Below are positions 9,004 to 18,198 of a stretch of 64,000 nt of DNA, one piece after another (the first letter of the stretch is position 1; each line of letters begins with the position of its first letter). The notes below the pieces were generated by a model that was given only the letters and a program-made list of their open reading frames with translations, had not been told where the DNA came from and made no database searches. Origin of the DNA: Streptomyces sulphureus DSM 40104 (GTDB lineage: Bacteria > Actinomycetota > Actinomycetes > Streptomycetales > Streptomycetaceae). The position numbers were made by a program, and so were the translations under genes. Location: positions 62,001 to 126,000 of the forward strand of contig NZ_KB905816.1 in NCBI RefSeq assembly GCF_000381025.1, given 5' to 3'.

Positions 9004-9022
9004 AAGTCCACCTCTCCGTGAT

Positions 9023-9039
9023 TGGCCATGGAACTGGCC
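9023..9039. promoter_or_regulatory. Candidate MocR operator (direct TGGCC repeats)
   Basis: Two copies of TGGCC, at 9023-9027 and 9035-9039, repeat with a 12-bp period inside the 94-nt divergent region between the MocR-type gene and yczE. MocR regulators of other bacteria bind direct repeats of comparable spacing (attgg/actgg-like half sites). The assignment rests on position and repetition only. Confidence 0.4.
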
Positions 9040-9097
9040 CCTACCGACGCCTCAGAGTGCCACGGAACGCTGAACGGGACCAGAAGGAGTGGGGCAC

Positions 9098-9742
9098 GTG
9101 GATGGATCGCAGGGCCCGGGACGGGAGTTGCCACGGCGGCTCGTCCAGTTGTACGCGGGGCTCGTGCTCTACGGCGCCAGCGCGGGTCTGATGGTCCGCG
9201 CCGACCTCGGGCTCTCCCCCTGGGACGTCTTCCACCAGGGGGTCGCCACCCACCTCGGGCTCTCGATAGGCGCCGTCTCCATCGCCGTCGGCGCGCTCGT
9301 CCTCCTCGCCTGGTGGCCGCTGCGCGAGCGGCCGGGACTCGGCACCGTCTCCAACGTGATCCTCGTCGGCCTCTCGCTCGACGCGCTGCTCGCGCTCGTA
9401 CCCGAGCAGCACGCAACGGCGTCGCGGGTGGCGCTGCTCTGCGCCGGCATCCTCCTCAACGGGCTCGCCACCGGCCTCTACATCGCCGCCCGCTTCGGCG
9501 CCGGCCCCCGCGACGGGCTGATGACGGGGCTGCACCGCGTCACGGGGCGCTCGGTGCGCCTCGTCCGCACCCTCATCGAACTCACCGTCCTCGCCTGCGG
9601 GTTCGCGCTCGGCGGTGGGCTGGGCGTGGGCACGCTCGCGTACGCGGTGGCGATCGGCCCGCTCGCGCAGGCGTCGCTGCGGTACTTCACGCCGCCCCCG
9701 CGGGCCACGGGCCCGACCGAGGGCGCGATACTGCGGCCGTGA
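9098..9742 (+). CDS. YczE/YitT-like membrane protein
   Basis: Polytopic inner-membrane protein of the YczE group, about 214 aa with five to six hydrophobic segments. The family signature GLMVRADLGLSPWDVFHQG follows the first helix. I place the start at GTG 9098 because aaggag (9083-9088) is ideally spaced to it; the GTG at 9089 directly abuts that site. The stop overlaps the start of the phosphodiesterase gene (GTGA, 9739-9742), suggesting translational coupling. The transport substrate is not established for the family. Control by the divergent MocR-type regulator points to a PLP-linked amine or amino acid. Confidence 0.88.
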   Translation: MDGSQGPGRELPRRLVQLYAGLVLYGASAGLMVRADLGLSPWDVFHQGVATHLGLSIGAVSIAVGALVLLAWWPLRERPGLGTVSNVILVGLSLDALLALVPEQHATASRVALLCAGILLNGLATGLYIAARFGAGPRDGLMTGLHRVTGRSVRLVRTLIELTVLACGFALGGGLGVGTLAYAVAIGPLAQASLRYFTPPPRATGPTEGAILRP

Positions 9743-10545
9743 GCGACACACAGCACGGGCCGCGTCCCGGCCATCCCTACCTCGGCCTGCCGTCCCCGCT
9801 CGCCTTCGCGCACCGCGGCGGGACGGCCGGCGGCCTGGAGAACACGCACACGGCGTTCGCCCGCGCCGTGGAGCTCGGCTACCGCTACCTGGAGACCGAC
9901 GTGCACGCCACGGCCGACGGCCGGCTCGTCGCCTTCCACGACGCCACGCTCGACCGCGTCACCGACGGCGGCGGCGCCATCGCCGACCTGCCCTGGGACG
10001 CAGTGCGCCGCGCCAGGGTCGCGGGGAGCCAACCGGTGCCGCTCTTCGAGGAGTTGCTCCGCGCCTTCCCCGAGGCACGCTGGAACATCGACGTCAAGGC
10101 GGAGCCGGCGCTGGCACCGCTCCTCGACGTGCTCGCCGCGCACGACGCGTGGGACCGCGTCTGCGTCGGCTCCTTCGACGAAAGCCGTGCGGCCCGCGCC
10201 CGCGCACTCGCCGGCGAGCGGCTGGCCACCTCACTCGGCACCAGCGGCGTCCTCGCCCTGCGGCTGCGCGCCTGGGGACTGCCGGTGCGCCCGCGGGCGA
10301 GCGCCGTGTGCGTGCAGGTCCCGGAGCAGCGGTACGGGGTACGCGTCGTCGACCGCTCCTTCGTCCGCGCCGCGCACGCGCTCGGGCTCCCGGTCCACGT
10401 GTGGACCGTCAACGAGCCGTCGCGGATGGCCGCCCTCCTCGACCTCGGCGTCGACGGCCTGATCACCGACAACCTGGAGGCCCTCCGCGAGGTCCTCGCC
10501 TCCCGCGGCGCCTGGCCCCCCGACCGCCGGCCGGCCTCGGACTGA
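9739..10545 (+). CDS. Glycerophosphodiester phosphodiesterase
   Basis: GDPD-family TIM barrel, 268 aa, hydrolysing glycerophosphodiesters to glycerol-3-phosphate and an alcohol. Catalytic motifs are visible: FAHRGG (general acid/base His), LENT, and LETDVHATADG (metal-binding E-x-D), followed by FHDATLDRVTDG (second His), then WNIDVK, VCVGSFD and HVWTVNEP toward the C-terminus. No signal peptide or lipobox is present, so it is probably cytoplasmic. The GTG start overlaps the yczE stop by 4 nt. Confidence 0.92.
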   Translation: MSDTQHGPRPGHPYLGLPSPLAFAHRGGTAGGLENTHTAFARAVELGYRYLETDVHATADGRLVAFHDATLDRVTDGGGAIADLPWDAVRRARVAGSQPVPLFEELLRAFPEARWNIDVKAEPALAPLLDVLAAHDAWDRVCVGSFDESRAARARALAGERLATSLGTSGVLALRLRAWGLPVRPRASAVCVQVPEQRYGVRVVDRSFVRAAHALGLPVHVWTVNEPSRMAALLDLGVDGLITDNLEALREVLASRGAWPPDRRPASD

Positions 10546-10646
10546 GCCGCCACCGTCCCCGCCCGCACCGCGTACGGACGGGCGCGGTAGCGTCCCGCCT
10601 CACCGGCGCGGGACGCCGGGAGACGACGAGCACGAAGGGGACCCGC

Positions 10647-12002
10647 GTGGAGGCGACCGAGGAGCGGACCGGGGACCCGTCCGCCGAGCGACGGCGCGAG
10701 CAGCGCGGCTGGTACTTCTACGACTGGGCCAACTCGGTCTTCGCCACGAGCGTCCTCACCGTCTTCCTCGGCCCGTACCTGACGGAGGTCGCCAAGTCGG
10801 CGGCGGACGCCGAGGGTTACGTGCGCCCGCTGGGGATACCCGTCGCGGCCGGCTCCTTCTTCGCGTACGCCGTCTCCGTCTCGGTGCTCCTCTCCGTCCT
10901 GGTGATGCCGCTCGCGGGGGCCGTCGCCGACCGCTCGGGGCGCAAGAAGCCGATGCTCGCCGTCTCCGCCTATGTGGGGGCCGCCGCGACCACCGGGATG
11001 TTCTTCCTCGACGGAGACCGCTACCTCCTCGGCGGCGCACTGCTGGTCGTCGCCAACGTGGCCTTCGCCGTCTCCGTCGTCGTGTACAACGCCTTCCTCC
11101 CGCAGATAGCCGAGCCGCACGAGCGGGACGGCGTCTCGGCGCGGGGATGGGCGTTCGGCTATGTCTCCGGCGCCCTCGTCCTCGCGCTCGACCTGGGGCT
11201 CTTTCTGGGCCACGAGTCCCTGGGGGTCGAGGAGTCGACGGCGGTGCGGATCTGCCTCGCCACCGCGGGGATGTGGTGGGGCGTCTTCACACTCGTCCCG
11301 CTGCGGCGGCTCAGGGAGCGGGCCGTGGCCCGCCGCGGCGGGTCAGCGGCCGGGGCGCTCGGCGGCGGCTGGCGCCAACTCCTCTCGACGCTGCGCGAGT
11401 TGCGCGCGTATCCGCTCACCCTGCTCTTCCTCCTGGCGTACCTCCTCTACAACGACGGCATCCAGACGGTGATCACCCAGGCGTCCGTCTACGGGGCTGA
11501 GGAGCTCGGCCTCGACCAGACGACGCTGATCGGTGCGATCCTCCTCGTCCAGGTGCTCGCGATCGGCGGTGCGCTCCTCCTCGGGCGCCTCGCCGACCGG
11601 TACGGCGCCAAGCGCACCGTCCTCGGCTCGCTCGTCGCGTGGACGGCCACGGTCACGGCCGGGTACTTCCTGCCCGCGGGCGCACCGGGCTGGTTCTTCG
11701 TCCTGGCGGCCGCGATCGGGCTCGTCCTCGGCGGAAGCCAGGCGATATCCCGCTCGCTCTTCTCCCACCTGATCCCCGCGGGCAAGGAGGCGGAGTACTT
11801 CTCGCTGTACGAGGTGAGCGACCGCGGCACGAGCTGGCTGGGACCGCTCCTCTTCGGCCTCGCCTACCAACTCACCGGCAGCTACCGGGTGGCGATCCTG
11901 TCGCTCGTCGTCTTCTTCGCCCTCGGCTTCGCGCTGCTGCTGCGGGTGCCGATACGGCGTGCAGCGGCGGCCGTCGGCAACCGTGTCCCGGAGAGGATTT
12001 AG
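10647..12002 (+). CDS. MFS transporter, UMF1/Atg22-like family
   Basis: Major-facilitator protein of the vacuole-effluxer-like (UMF1) group, 451 aa with about 11-12 hydrophobic segments. The family opening RGWYFYDWANSVFATSV is at residues about 21-37. The loop motif GAVADRSGRKKP follows helix 2 or 3, and a second loop is GRLADRYGAKRT. The start is the GTG at 10647 with a gaagggg Shine-Dalgarno upstream. The final gene-coding bases lead directly into the rbpA upstream region. Substrates of bacterial members are not settled; amino-acid or drug efflux are possibilities. Confidence 0.88.
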   Translation: MEATEERTGDPSAERRREQRGWYFYDWANSVFATSVLTVFLGPYLTEVAKSAADAEGYVRPLGIPVAAGSFFAYAVSVSVLLSVLVMPLAGAVADRSGRKKPMLAVSAYVGAAATTGMFFLDGDRYLLGGALLVVANVAFAVSVVVYNAFLPQIAEPHERDGVSARGWAFGYVSGALVLALDLGLFLGHESLGVEESTAVRICLATAGMWWGVFTLVPLRRLRERAVARRGGSAAGALGGGWRQLLSTLRELRAYPLTLLFLLAYLLYNDGIQTVITQASVYGAEELGLDQTTLIGAILLVQVLAIGGALLLGRLADRYGAKRTVLGSLVAWTATVTAGYFLPAGAPGWFFVLAAAIGLVLGGSQAISRSLFSHLIPAGKEAEYFSLYEVSDRGTSWLGPLLFGLAYQLTGSYRVAILSLVVFFALGFALLLRVPIRRAAAAVGNRVPERI

Positions 12003-12199
12003 AACATTGCGGCGGGGGCGGGTAGTGTACGCCTTCGGCCCGCCGGATGGACCGTTACTGCACGACAGGGGGATGTGGACGCCGGGTGACATCTCCTGCC
12101 GGAGGTGACAAGCCGGCCACCGACGGGTACCGATCTGCACGGTTTTCACCACTTTCCTCCGCGAAGTGGCGGCACGACGGGCGACGCATGTCCCTTGAC

Positions 12200-12226
12200 G
12201 GGAATCATCACCGCCGACCGGACGTT
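12200..12226 (+). promoter_or_regulatory. Sigma-R-type promoter of rbpA
   Basis: The sequence GGGAAT (12200-12205), exactly 18 nt, then GTT (12224-12226) matches the sigma-R (thiol-oxidative-stress ECF sigma) promoter pattern GGGAAT-N18-GTT known from Streptomyces. It lies about 60 nt upstream of the rbpA ATG. rbpA is an established sigma-R target in S. coelicolor, which supports the assignment. Confidence 0.88.
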
Positions 12227-12288
12227 GACCGGATGACGACAACAGCGACATCTGTCCTGTGGGCGACAAGCCCGGGAGGCACGAATTC

Positions 12289-12678
12289 ATGAGTGAGCGA
12301 GCTCTCCGCGGCACGCGACTCGTGGTGACCAGCTACGAGACCGACCGCGGCATCGACCTGGCCCCGCGCCAGGCCGTGGAGTACGCATGCCAGAACGGAC
12401 ATCGATTCGAGATGCCGTTCTCGGTAGAGGCCGAAATCCCGACCGAGTGGGAGTGCAAGGTGTGCGGCGCCCAGGCACTCCTCGTCGACGGGGAGGGTCC
12501 CGAGGAAAAGAAGGGGAAGCCCGCGCGGACGCACTGGGACATGCTCATGGAGCGGCGCACCCGCGAGGAGCTCGAAGAGGTTCTCGCCGAGCGCCTCGCC
12601 GTACTGCGTTCGGGCACGATGAACATCGCCGTGCACCCGCGCGACGACGGCACGAACAACAAGCGCAAGTCCGCCTGA
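12289..12678 (+). CDS. rbpA: RNA polymerase-binding protein RbpA
   Basis: Actinobacterial transcription activator, 129 aa, that binds the principal sigma factor and the RNA polymerase beta subunit and stabilises the open complex. The N-terminus begins SERALRGTRLVVTSYETDRG. A zinc-binding core (CQNGHRF with ECKVCGA) sits in the middle, and the C-terminal sigma-interaction domain contains THWDMLMERRTREELEEVL. The start is the ATG at 12289, which gives the family's usual N-terminus. An in-frame GTG at 12259 would add an unconserved 10-residue leader. It is driven by a sigma-R-type promoter and ends at a strong bidirectional terminator shared with fxsA. Confidence 0.96.
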   Translation: MSERALRGTRLVVTSYETDRGIDLAPRQAVEYACQNGHRFEMPFSVEAEIPTEWECKVCGAQALLVDGEGPEEKKGKPARTHWDMLMERRTREELEEVLAERLAVLRSGTMNIAVHPRDDGTNNKRKSA

Positions 12679-12698
12679 CCCGGTACCGGGCGGAAGGG

Positions 12699-12730
12699 AG
12701 CGGCCCGCACCCCGAGGGGTGCGGGCCGCT
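12699..12730. terminator. Bidirectional terminator between rbpA and fxsA
   Basis: Perfect 15-bp inverted repeat (12699-12713 and 12716-12730) around a 2-nt centre, lying between two converging stop codons. The GC-rich stem without a long U-tract is typical for streptomycetes. Confidence 0.85.
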
Positions 12731-12744
12731 CCTTCGTTACGCGC

Positions 12745-13371
12745 TCACTCCTTGCGACCGGGGTCCCCACCGTCCTGCTCGTCCTCGCGGACCACCTCTC
12801 CCTGCACCACCTTGCCGTCGGGGCGGTGCATGCGCACCTGCTCCTCCGCCCTGCGCGCCTGCTGGTACGCGTCACCGAGGCCGCCGGTGCGGCGCTCCAG
12901 CAGCCGCACGGTGCCGCGGCGCAGCAGCCGGGCCGTCGGCGGGAAGAGGCAGAGCAGCCCGGCGACGTCGGAGACGAAGCCCGGGATCATGAGGAGCAGG
13001 CCGCCGAGCATCGCCAGCCCGTTGCCGCGGTGCTCCGCGTCCTTCTCCGTCTCGGGCGCCTCCCCGCGCGCGGCGGCGGCCTGCGCCTTCTGGACCGCGT
13101 CGGTGAGGTTCCGCCAGGCGCGACGCCCGGCACGCTTGATCGCCACGGCGCCGGCGAAGAAGCCCGCAACGAGGAGGAGCAGCACGAGGCCCCACCCCGC
13201 TGCGTCGGCGACGACGGTGAAGAGCCAGATCTCCAGCACGGCCCAAGCGGCTACGCCCAGCGGAAGGAAACTCACGCCCCGGCGTCGCCTGCCCGGCCCG
13301 GTGGGACGGCCGTCTCCCCCGCCGGGCTCTTCGCGGGGGGACTCGAACGGATTGGGTGCACGGCTCGTCAT
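12745..13371 (-). CDS. fxsA: FxsA family membrane protein
   Basis: Membrane protein of the FxsA family, 208 aa; in E. coli FxsA alleviates F-exclusion of phage T7. A proline/glycine-rich N-terminus is followed by transmembrane segments around FLPLGVAAWAVLEIWLF and LVLLLLVAGFFAGAVAI, and by the third family segment GLAMLGGLLLMIPGFVSDVAG. The gene starts 3 nt after the ppm stop and is the last gene of an lnt-ppm-fxsA operon. It converges on rbpA. The cytoplasmic tail is rich in Arg and Glu. Confidence 0.9.
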   Translation of the reverse strand: MTSRAPNPFESPREEPGGGDGRPTGPGRRRRGVSFLPLGVAAWAVLEIWLFTVVADAAGWGLVLLLLVAGFFAGAVAIKRAGRRAWRNLTDAVQKAQAAAARGEAPETEKDAEHRGNGLAMLGGLLLMIPGFVSDVAGLLCLFPPTARLLRRGTVRLLERRTGGLGDAYQQARRAEEQVRMHRPDGKVVQGEVVREDEQDGGDPGRKE

Positions 13372-13374
13372 GGT

Positions 13375-14148
13375 TCAAGTGTGCCTGCGACCGAGGATTT
13401 TCCTCACTCGGCCCTGCACGCCCCAGGCGGTCACCCGCCACACCGCCTCGGCGACGATGTCGCGGTTCATCTTGGAGTCGCCCCGCTCCCGATCGGCGAA
13501 GGTCACCGGGACCTCGACCACCTGGTAGCCGCGCTGCACCGCGCGGTTGGTGAGGTCGATCTGGAAGCAGTACCCCTGCGAGACGACGGTGGCGATGTCG
13601 ATCCCCTCCAGCGTCTCCCTGCGGAAGGCGCGGAAGCCCGCCGTCACGTCGTGGACGGGCACGCTCAGCAGCAGCCGCGCATAGGTGCTGGCACCGCGGG
13701 AGAGGAACCACCTGCTCCGCGGCCAGTTGACCACGCGGCCGCCCGGCACCCACCGCGAGCCGATCACCAGATCGGCGCCGCGCAGCGCGGTGAGCAGGCG
13801 CGGCAGCTCCTCGGGGCGGTGCGAGCCGTCGGCGTCCATCTCGACGAGGACGTCGTAGCCGCGCTCGCAGCCCCACTCGAAGCCGGCGAGGTAGGCGGCG
13901 CCGAGCCCCTCCTTGCCCTGGCGGTGGAGGACGTGCACATGGTCGTCCTCGGCGGCGAGTTCGTCGGCGAGCTTCCCCGTGCCGTCGGGGCTGTTGTCGT
14001 CGGCGACGAGGACGTGCGCGGCGGGGACCGACTCCCGTAGCCGCCCGACGACCTCCGTGAGGTTCTCCGCCTCGTTGTACGTCGGGATGATCACCAGGAC
14101 CTCGCCGAGGGGTCCGTTGTTCCGCCGTGCGCCGTTCTCGTCGTTCAC
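13375..14148 (-). CDS. ppm: Polyprenol monophosphomannose synthase
   Basis: GT2-family glycosyltransferase, 257 aa, that transfers mannose from GDP-mannose to polyprenyl phosphate. This supplies the lipid-linked donor for protein O-mannosylation and lipoglycans. Motifs seen: [22 protein letters not shown], and the DxD-like [14 protein letters not shown], plus the QIDLTNRA block and the ERGDSKM segment. No C-terminal membrane domain is present, as in other actinobacterial Ppm proteins. The GTG at 14148 overlaps the lnt stop by 4 nt (GTGA). In mycobacteria the corresponding Ppm1 is a single protein fusing the Lnt-like and Ppm domains; here they are separate but coupled. Confidence 0.93.
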   Translation of the reverse strand: MNDENGARRNNGPLGEVLVIIPTYNEAENLTEVVGRLRESVPAAHVLVADDNSPDGTGKLADELAAEDDHVHVLHRQGKEGLGAAYLAGFEWGCERGYDVLVEMDADGSHRPEELPRLLTALRGADLVIGSRWVPGGRVVNWPRSRWFLSRGASTYARLLLSVPVHDVTAGFRAFRRETLEGIDIATVVSQGYCFQIDLTNRAVQRGYQVVEVPVTFADRERGDSKMNRDIVAEAVWRVTAWGVQGRVRKILGRRHT

Positions 14149-15938
14149 CTGTGCTGTTCCTCCCGCCGACCGGCTTCGGCTCCGTCCTGCCCGTACTGTG
14201 CCCGCCTCCGGCCGACGATGAGCGCGGCGACGCACGAGAGTCCTCCGAGCACGGCGAGCGCCCACTCGGGTCCCGCGCCCACGCGGTCGGCGAGGGTCTG
14301 CTCGTCGCGCAGTGGGAGGTCGGCGGTGAGGACGTCGGAGGTGAACTCGTCGGTCTGCTGCTCGACGGTGCCATCGGGACCGACGACCGCGCTGATGCCG
14401 CTGGTGGCCGCCGTCACGACGGCCCTTCCGTGCTCGACGGCGCGCAGCTTCGACATCGCCAACTGCTGCTCCGGCTGCCCCGTGTTGCCGTAGGTGGCGT
14501 TGTTGGTCTGGACGACGAGGGCGCGTGCGCCGTCGTTGACGGTGTCGCGGGGGATCTCGTCGTAGGCCACCTCGAAGCAGATGACGTCGCCCAGGCGGGC
14601 CGGGCCGACCTGGAGGACGCCGGTGCTCTCACCCGGATAGAAGTCGCGCGGCACGCGTTCCAGTCGGCTGATCACCTTGCTCAACTCCTCGCGGAACGGC
14701 ACGTATTCGCCGAACGGCACCGGGTGCTGCTTGGTGTACGAGGCGCCCGGCCCCTTCTTCGGGTCCCAGACGATGCCCTGGTTCTCCACGTACCCGCTCT
14801 CCGTGGGGTGGTCGACGAGGGCGCCCACCAGGATCGGGACGCCGATCGCGCGGGACGCCTCGTCGATGCGGGCACGCGCCTCCGGCCACTTGTACGGATC
14901 GAGGTCCGAGGCGTTCTCCGGCCAGATGACGAGTTCGGGGCGCGGGGTGTCGCCGCTGCGGACGCGCTTCGCGAGGTCGAGGGTGGCGTCGACGTGGTTG
15001 TTGAGGATCTTCATCGGACGGCCGAGGAAGTTCATGCCCGGCTGCTGCACATTGCCCTGGACCACGGCGATCCGTGCCGAGTCGTCGGCGGCGGTGTGGA
15101 CGGGCACCGCGTAACCGGCCGCGGTCGAGCCGGCAGCGACGACGAGCGCGGAGGCGGCCACCGCGTACCGGCGCCCGCCGGAGCGGCCGCGCGAGCGCAC
15201 CAGGTGCACGGCGGCGAGCGCGAGCGCCGCGAGCGCCGTACCGGTGAGCGCCACCGCGAAGGTGACGAGCGGGGCGCCGCCGAGCGCGGCCAACGGCGTG
15301 TACGGGGAGCCGGTGTTGGCGAAGGCGAGGCGTCCCCAGGGGAAGCCGCCGAAGGGGAGGCGGTCCCTCGCGAACTCCTCGGCGACCCACAGGCAGGCAC
15401 CCCACAGCGGCCACAGCGGCAGCCGTGAGACCCCCGCGAGCGCGGCGCCGAGCAGGGCGAGGAAGAGCCCCTGGAGGAAGGCGAGTCCGACGACGGCGTC
15501 CCAGCCGACCGTGTGCAGCCACTTCAGCAGAACGAGGAAGAACGGCCATCCGAAGGCGAGCCCGAGCCAGGCGCCGCGCAGCAGCGGGCGACGGCGCACG
15601 CCTTCGGGCACGCGCGCCGGTCTCCGGGTGAGCAGGCTCAGCGCGGCGACGGCCACGAGCGAGAGCGGCCAGATCCCGTACGGCGGGAACGCGCACGCGA
15701 GCGCCGCACCGGCCGCGACGGCCAGCGCCGTCGCCCCCGCGTTGCGGCGGAGGAGGGCCGCTGCACGTGCCCGGCGCGTGGTCCGTGACCCGTCCGACTC
15801 GTCGGGCCCCGCAGGGCGTTGGAGGGCGTTCCCCGGTCCGGTGGCTGGGGGCACGTCTCCGTCGGGCTCCTTCCCTGCGTCCCCCAGTGGGGAGCCGCGC
15901 TGGGCGGGGGTGGGGGTGGTGTCGGAGCCCGATGGCAC
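14145..15938 (-). CDS. lnt: Apolipoprotein N-acyltransferase
   Basis: Integral membrane enzyme, 597 aa, that adds the third acyl chain to lipoproteins. It has an N-terminal set of about six transmembrane helices (starting around [20 protein letters not shown]) and a C-terminal nitrilase-like domain. The catalytic triad is visible: Glu in [11 protein letters not shown], Lys after the [10 protein letters not shown] region's neighbour segment, and Cys in [13 protein letters not shown] choose GTG 15938 because aggaagg lies 7 nt upstream. The frame stays open to 16274, but that extension is Arg/Pro-rich and unconserved. It heads the lnt-ppm-fxsA operon. Confidence 0.92.
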   Translation of the reverse strand: MPSGSDTTPTPAQRGSPLGDAGKEPDGDVPPATGPGNALQRPAGPDESDGSRTTRRARAAALLRRNAGATALAVAAGAALACAFPPYGIWPLSLVAVAALSLLTRRPARVPEGVRRRPLLRGAWLGLAFGWPFFLVLLKWLHTVGWDAVVGLAFLQGLFLALLGAALAGVSRLPLWPLWGACLWVAEEFARDRLPFGGFPWGRLAFANTGSPYTPLAALGGAPLVTFAVALTGTALAALALAAVHLVRSRGRSGGRRYAVAASALVVAAGSTAAGYAVPVHTAADDSARIAVVQGNVQQPGMNFLGRPMKILNNHVDATLDLAKRVRSGDTPRPELVIWPENASDLDPYKWPEARARIDEASRAIGVPILVGALVDHPTESGYVENQGIVWDPKKGPGASYTKQHPVPFGEYVPFREELSKVISRLERVPRDFYPGESTGVLQVGPARLGDVICFEVAYDEIPRDTVNDGARALVVQTNNATYGNTGQPEQQLAMSKLRAVEHGRAVVTAATSGISAVVGPDGTVEQQTDEFTSDVLTADLPLRDEQTLADRVGAGPEWALAVLGGLSCVAALIVGRRRAQYGQDGAEAGRREEQHR

Positions 15939-16485
15939 GGTCGCGCCTTCCTGCTGGTCGTGCGGTGGTGAGCAGACGGTACAACGACTCGGCGCGACGG
16001 CGGGCGCGGGGAGTGAAGGGTGGGCGGGAAGCCCGGAATGCTCCCGCCGCGCAGGCGGCAGCGCGTGCGCGCGGGAGGGGGCTGCGGATCGGGGCCCGGT
16101 TGCCCTTCGGGCCGACCTGGGGCCCGCTGGCTGCGGGTCGACCGAAAGCCGTTGTCTACTGAGCATCCGGGCCCCGCCCGGGGTCGCACCCGCCGACCGG
16201 TCGGCCGCTCCCGCGTCCGCGCCGCCGGCACTGGACCTGGCTCCCAGCGGTGGTGTGCCGGTGCGGCGCACCACCCCGTGGCCCAGTAACGTTCAACGGC
16301 TGCGCGAAAGATCCCCGGTCGGACGTCCTGTGGTGGACTCGGCCGAACCTACCCGTCGACTGGCGCCGCCTGTCAACTGCCCTCCGGCCTGGGATGTTTC
16401 GGCGAATCAGCAGGTCAGTGCCGAGGGCTCAAGGGGTCGACGGCGGCCTCTCGGCGCGCCGTTCGGCAGGATGGAGCAGCGGTCG
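15939..16485. other. Intergenic region upstream of lnt; no gene seen
   Basis: About 550 nt between the lnt start and the amidohydrolase stop. Open frames exist on both strands but are proline/arginine-rich and resemble no family. It presumably carries the lnt operon promoter. I found no clear repeat, terminator or RNA gene. Confidence 0.5.
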
Positions 16486-18120
16486 TCACTCGTTCGGCCC
16501 GGCGTAGACGGTGCGGCCGCCGACCACCGTGCGCAGACAGACCGGGAGTTGGCCGCCCGGCGTGAGGTCGGGCAGTCCTGGAGTTCCCGAGCGCGGGTCC
16601 GTCGACCAGCCGGCGACGCGGTCGTCGGGGGTCTGCACGACGAGTTCGCCGGCGCTCCAGAGCGCGTAGTCGGCCGGCGCCCCGGGGACGAGGACGCCCG
16701 CGTCGTCGCGGCCGACGGCACGCCAACCCCCGCGCGTGTGCGCGGTGAACGCGCCGCGGACCGAGATGCGGTGCTCCGGGGTGCGGTGGAACGCGGCGGC
16801 GCGGACGGCCGCCCACGGGCCGAGCGGCGTGACCGGGCTGTCGGAGCCGACGGCGAGGGGCACGCCGGCCCGCTGCATCGCGGCCAACGGGTTGAGCGTG
16901 CGGGCGCGTTCGTCTCCGAGGCGGGCCGCGTACATGCCGTCCCGGCCGCCCCAGGCGGCGTCGAACCCCGGTTGGACCGACGCGGTGAGGGCGTACTCGG
17001 CGAAGGCGGCAAGGGTGCGCTCGGTGAGCATCTCCGCGTGCTCGATACGGTGGCGGGCCGCGCGGATGCGCGCGATGCCGAGCCGGTCGGCGGCGAGGGC
17101 GACCCCGGCGACGACGGTCTCCAGCGCCGCGTCGCCGATGGCGTGGAAGCCGGCCTGGAGGCCGGCCTCGGTGCAGGCGGCGACGTGGGCAGCCACGGTG
17201 TCGGTGTCCAGGTGGGCGAGGCCGGTGTGCGCTTCGTCGGCGTAGGGCCGGGAGAGGTGGGCCGTGTGGGAGCCGAGGGAGCCGTCGACGAAGAGGTCGC
17301 CCGCTGCGCCGAGGACGCCGAGCTCCCTGATCGCCTGCGCCTCCTTGGCCGTCGCCACCGCCTCGCCCCAGTACCCGAAGACGCGGGGGCCCGACTCCTC
17401 CTCGGCGAGGGCGAGGAGTTCGGCGAGGTCGTCGGTGCCCGAGATCTCGGGGCCCGCGCACTCGTGGAGCGAGCCGACGCCGAGCGAGGCGGCGTGCGCT
17501 CTGGCGGCGCGCTGGGCCTCGCGGCGCTGGACGGGTGTGAGGTCGCGGTGGGCTGCCTCGCGGACGGCGTGGTGCGCGTCGCCGGTGAGCGGGGATGCGG
17601 GCGCGTAGCCGGTGAGTTGCGTGACGTCGGGGACGCGGTCGAGGAGCGCGGTGCTTGCGAGGCCGGAGTGGACGTCGATGCGTGAGAGGTAGAGGGCGCG
17701 ACCGCCGGCCGCCTCGTCGAGCTCGGCGCGGGAGGGGTGGCGGCCTTCGGGCCAGGCAGAGGAGTCCCAGCCGGTGCCGAGGAGGACGCGGTCGTGGGGG
17801 TGGGCGGCCGCGTGCGCGCGGATGCGGGCGAGCGCGTCCGCGAGGTCGGTGGCGCCGGCGAGGTCGAGTCCCGTGAGGGCGAGTCCGGTGGCCGTGGTGT
17901 GCACGTGCGCATCGGTGAACGCGGGGGTGACGAGGGCTCCTTCGAGGTGGACGACCTCGTCGACGCCGTCGGCGAAAGAGTCGGCCGCCCCCTCCGAGCC
18001 GACCCATGCGAGCGTGTCGCCTTCGACGACCATCGCGGTGGCGAAGGGGTCGGCGGGGCTGTGTACCTCACCGCCGCGGAGCAGCACGGTGCGGGGGCTC
18101 GGGGCGGTGCTGTGGCTCAT
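16486..18120 (-). CDS. Amidohydrolase family protein (YtcJ-like)
   Basis: Metal-dependent hydrolase of the amidohydrolase superfamily, exoenzyme-regulatory AepA/YtcJ branch, 544 aa. The N-terminal beta-sandwich is followed by the metal-binding PAFTDAHVHTTATG (HxH) at about residues 62-75. The later metal His is in the HAIGDAAL block and the RIEHAE block, and the C-terminal Asp is in GSDSPVTPLGPW. The start is the ATG at 18120. It stands alone, separated from the Lrp gene by 78 nt on the same strand. The substrate (an amide, formamide or imine) is unknown. Confidence 0.9.
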   Translation of the reverse strand: MSHSTAPSPRTVLLRGGEVHSPADPFATAMVVEGDTLAWVGSEGAADSFADGVDEVVHLEGALVTPAFTDAHVHTTATGLALTGLDLAGATDLADALARIRAHAAAHPHDRVLLGTGWDSSAWPEGRHPSRAELDEAAGGRALYLSRIDVHSGLASTALLDRVPDVTQLTGYAPASPLTGDAHHAVREAAHRDLTPVQRREAQRAARAHAASLGVGSLHECAGPEISGTDDLAELLALAEEESGPRVFGYWGEAVATAKEAQAIRELGVLGAAGDLFVDGSLGSHTAHLSRPYADEAHTGLAHLDTDTVAAHVAACTEAGLQAGFHAIGDAALETVVAGVALAADRLGIARIRAARHRIEHAEMLTERTLAAFAEYALTASVQPGFDAAWGGRDGMYAARLGDERARTLNPLAAMQRAGVPLAVGSDSPVTPLGPWAAVRAAAFHRTPEHRISVRGAFTAHTRGGWRAVGRDDAGVLVPGAPADYALWSAGELVVQTPDDRVAGWSTDPRSGTPGLPDLTPGGQLPVCLRTVVGGRTVYAGPNE

Positions 18121-18198
18121 GGGACCAGTCTCGCGCCTCGGACGGGTGCGGCGTGCGCCGGGGTCACACGTCCGGTTGTTCCGGGAGCGCGCGGCGGG

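Noticed and set aside
15939-16274. N-terminal extension of Lnt to 16274
   Set aside because: Pro/Arg-rich, unlike any Lnt, and the GTG at 15938 has a good Shine-Dalgarno.
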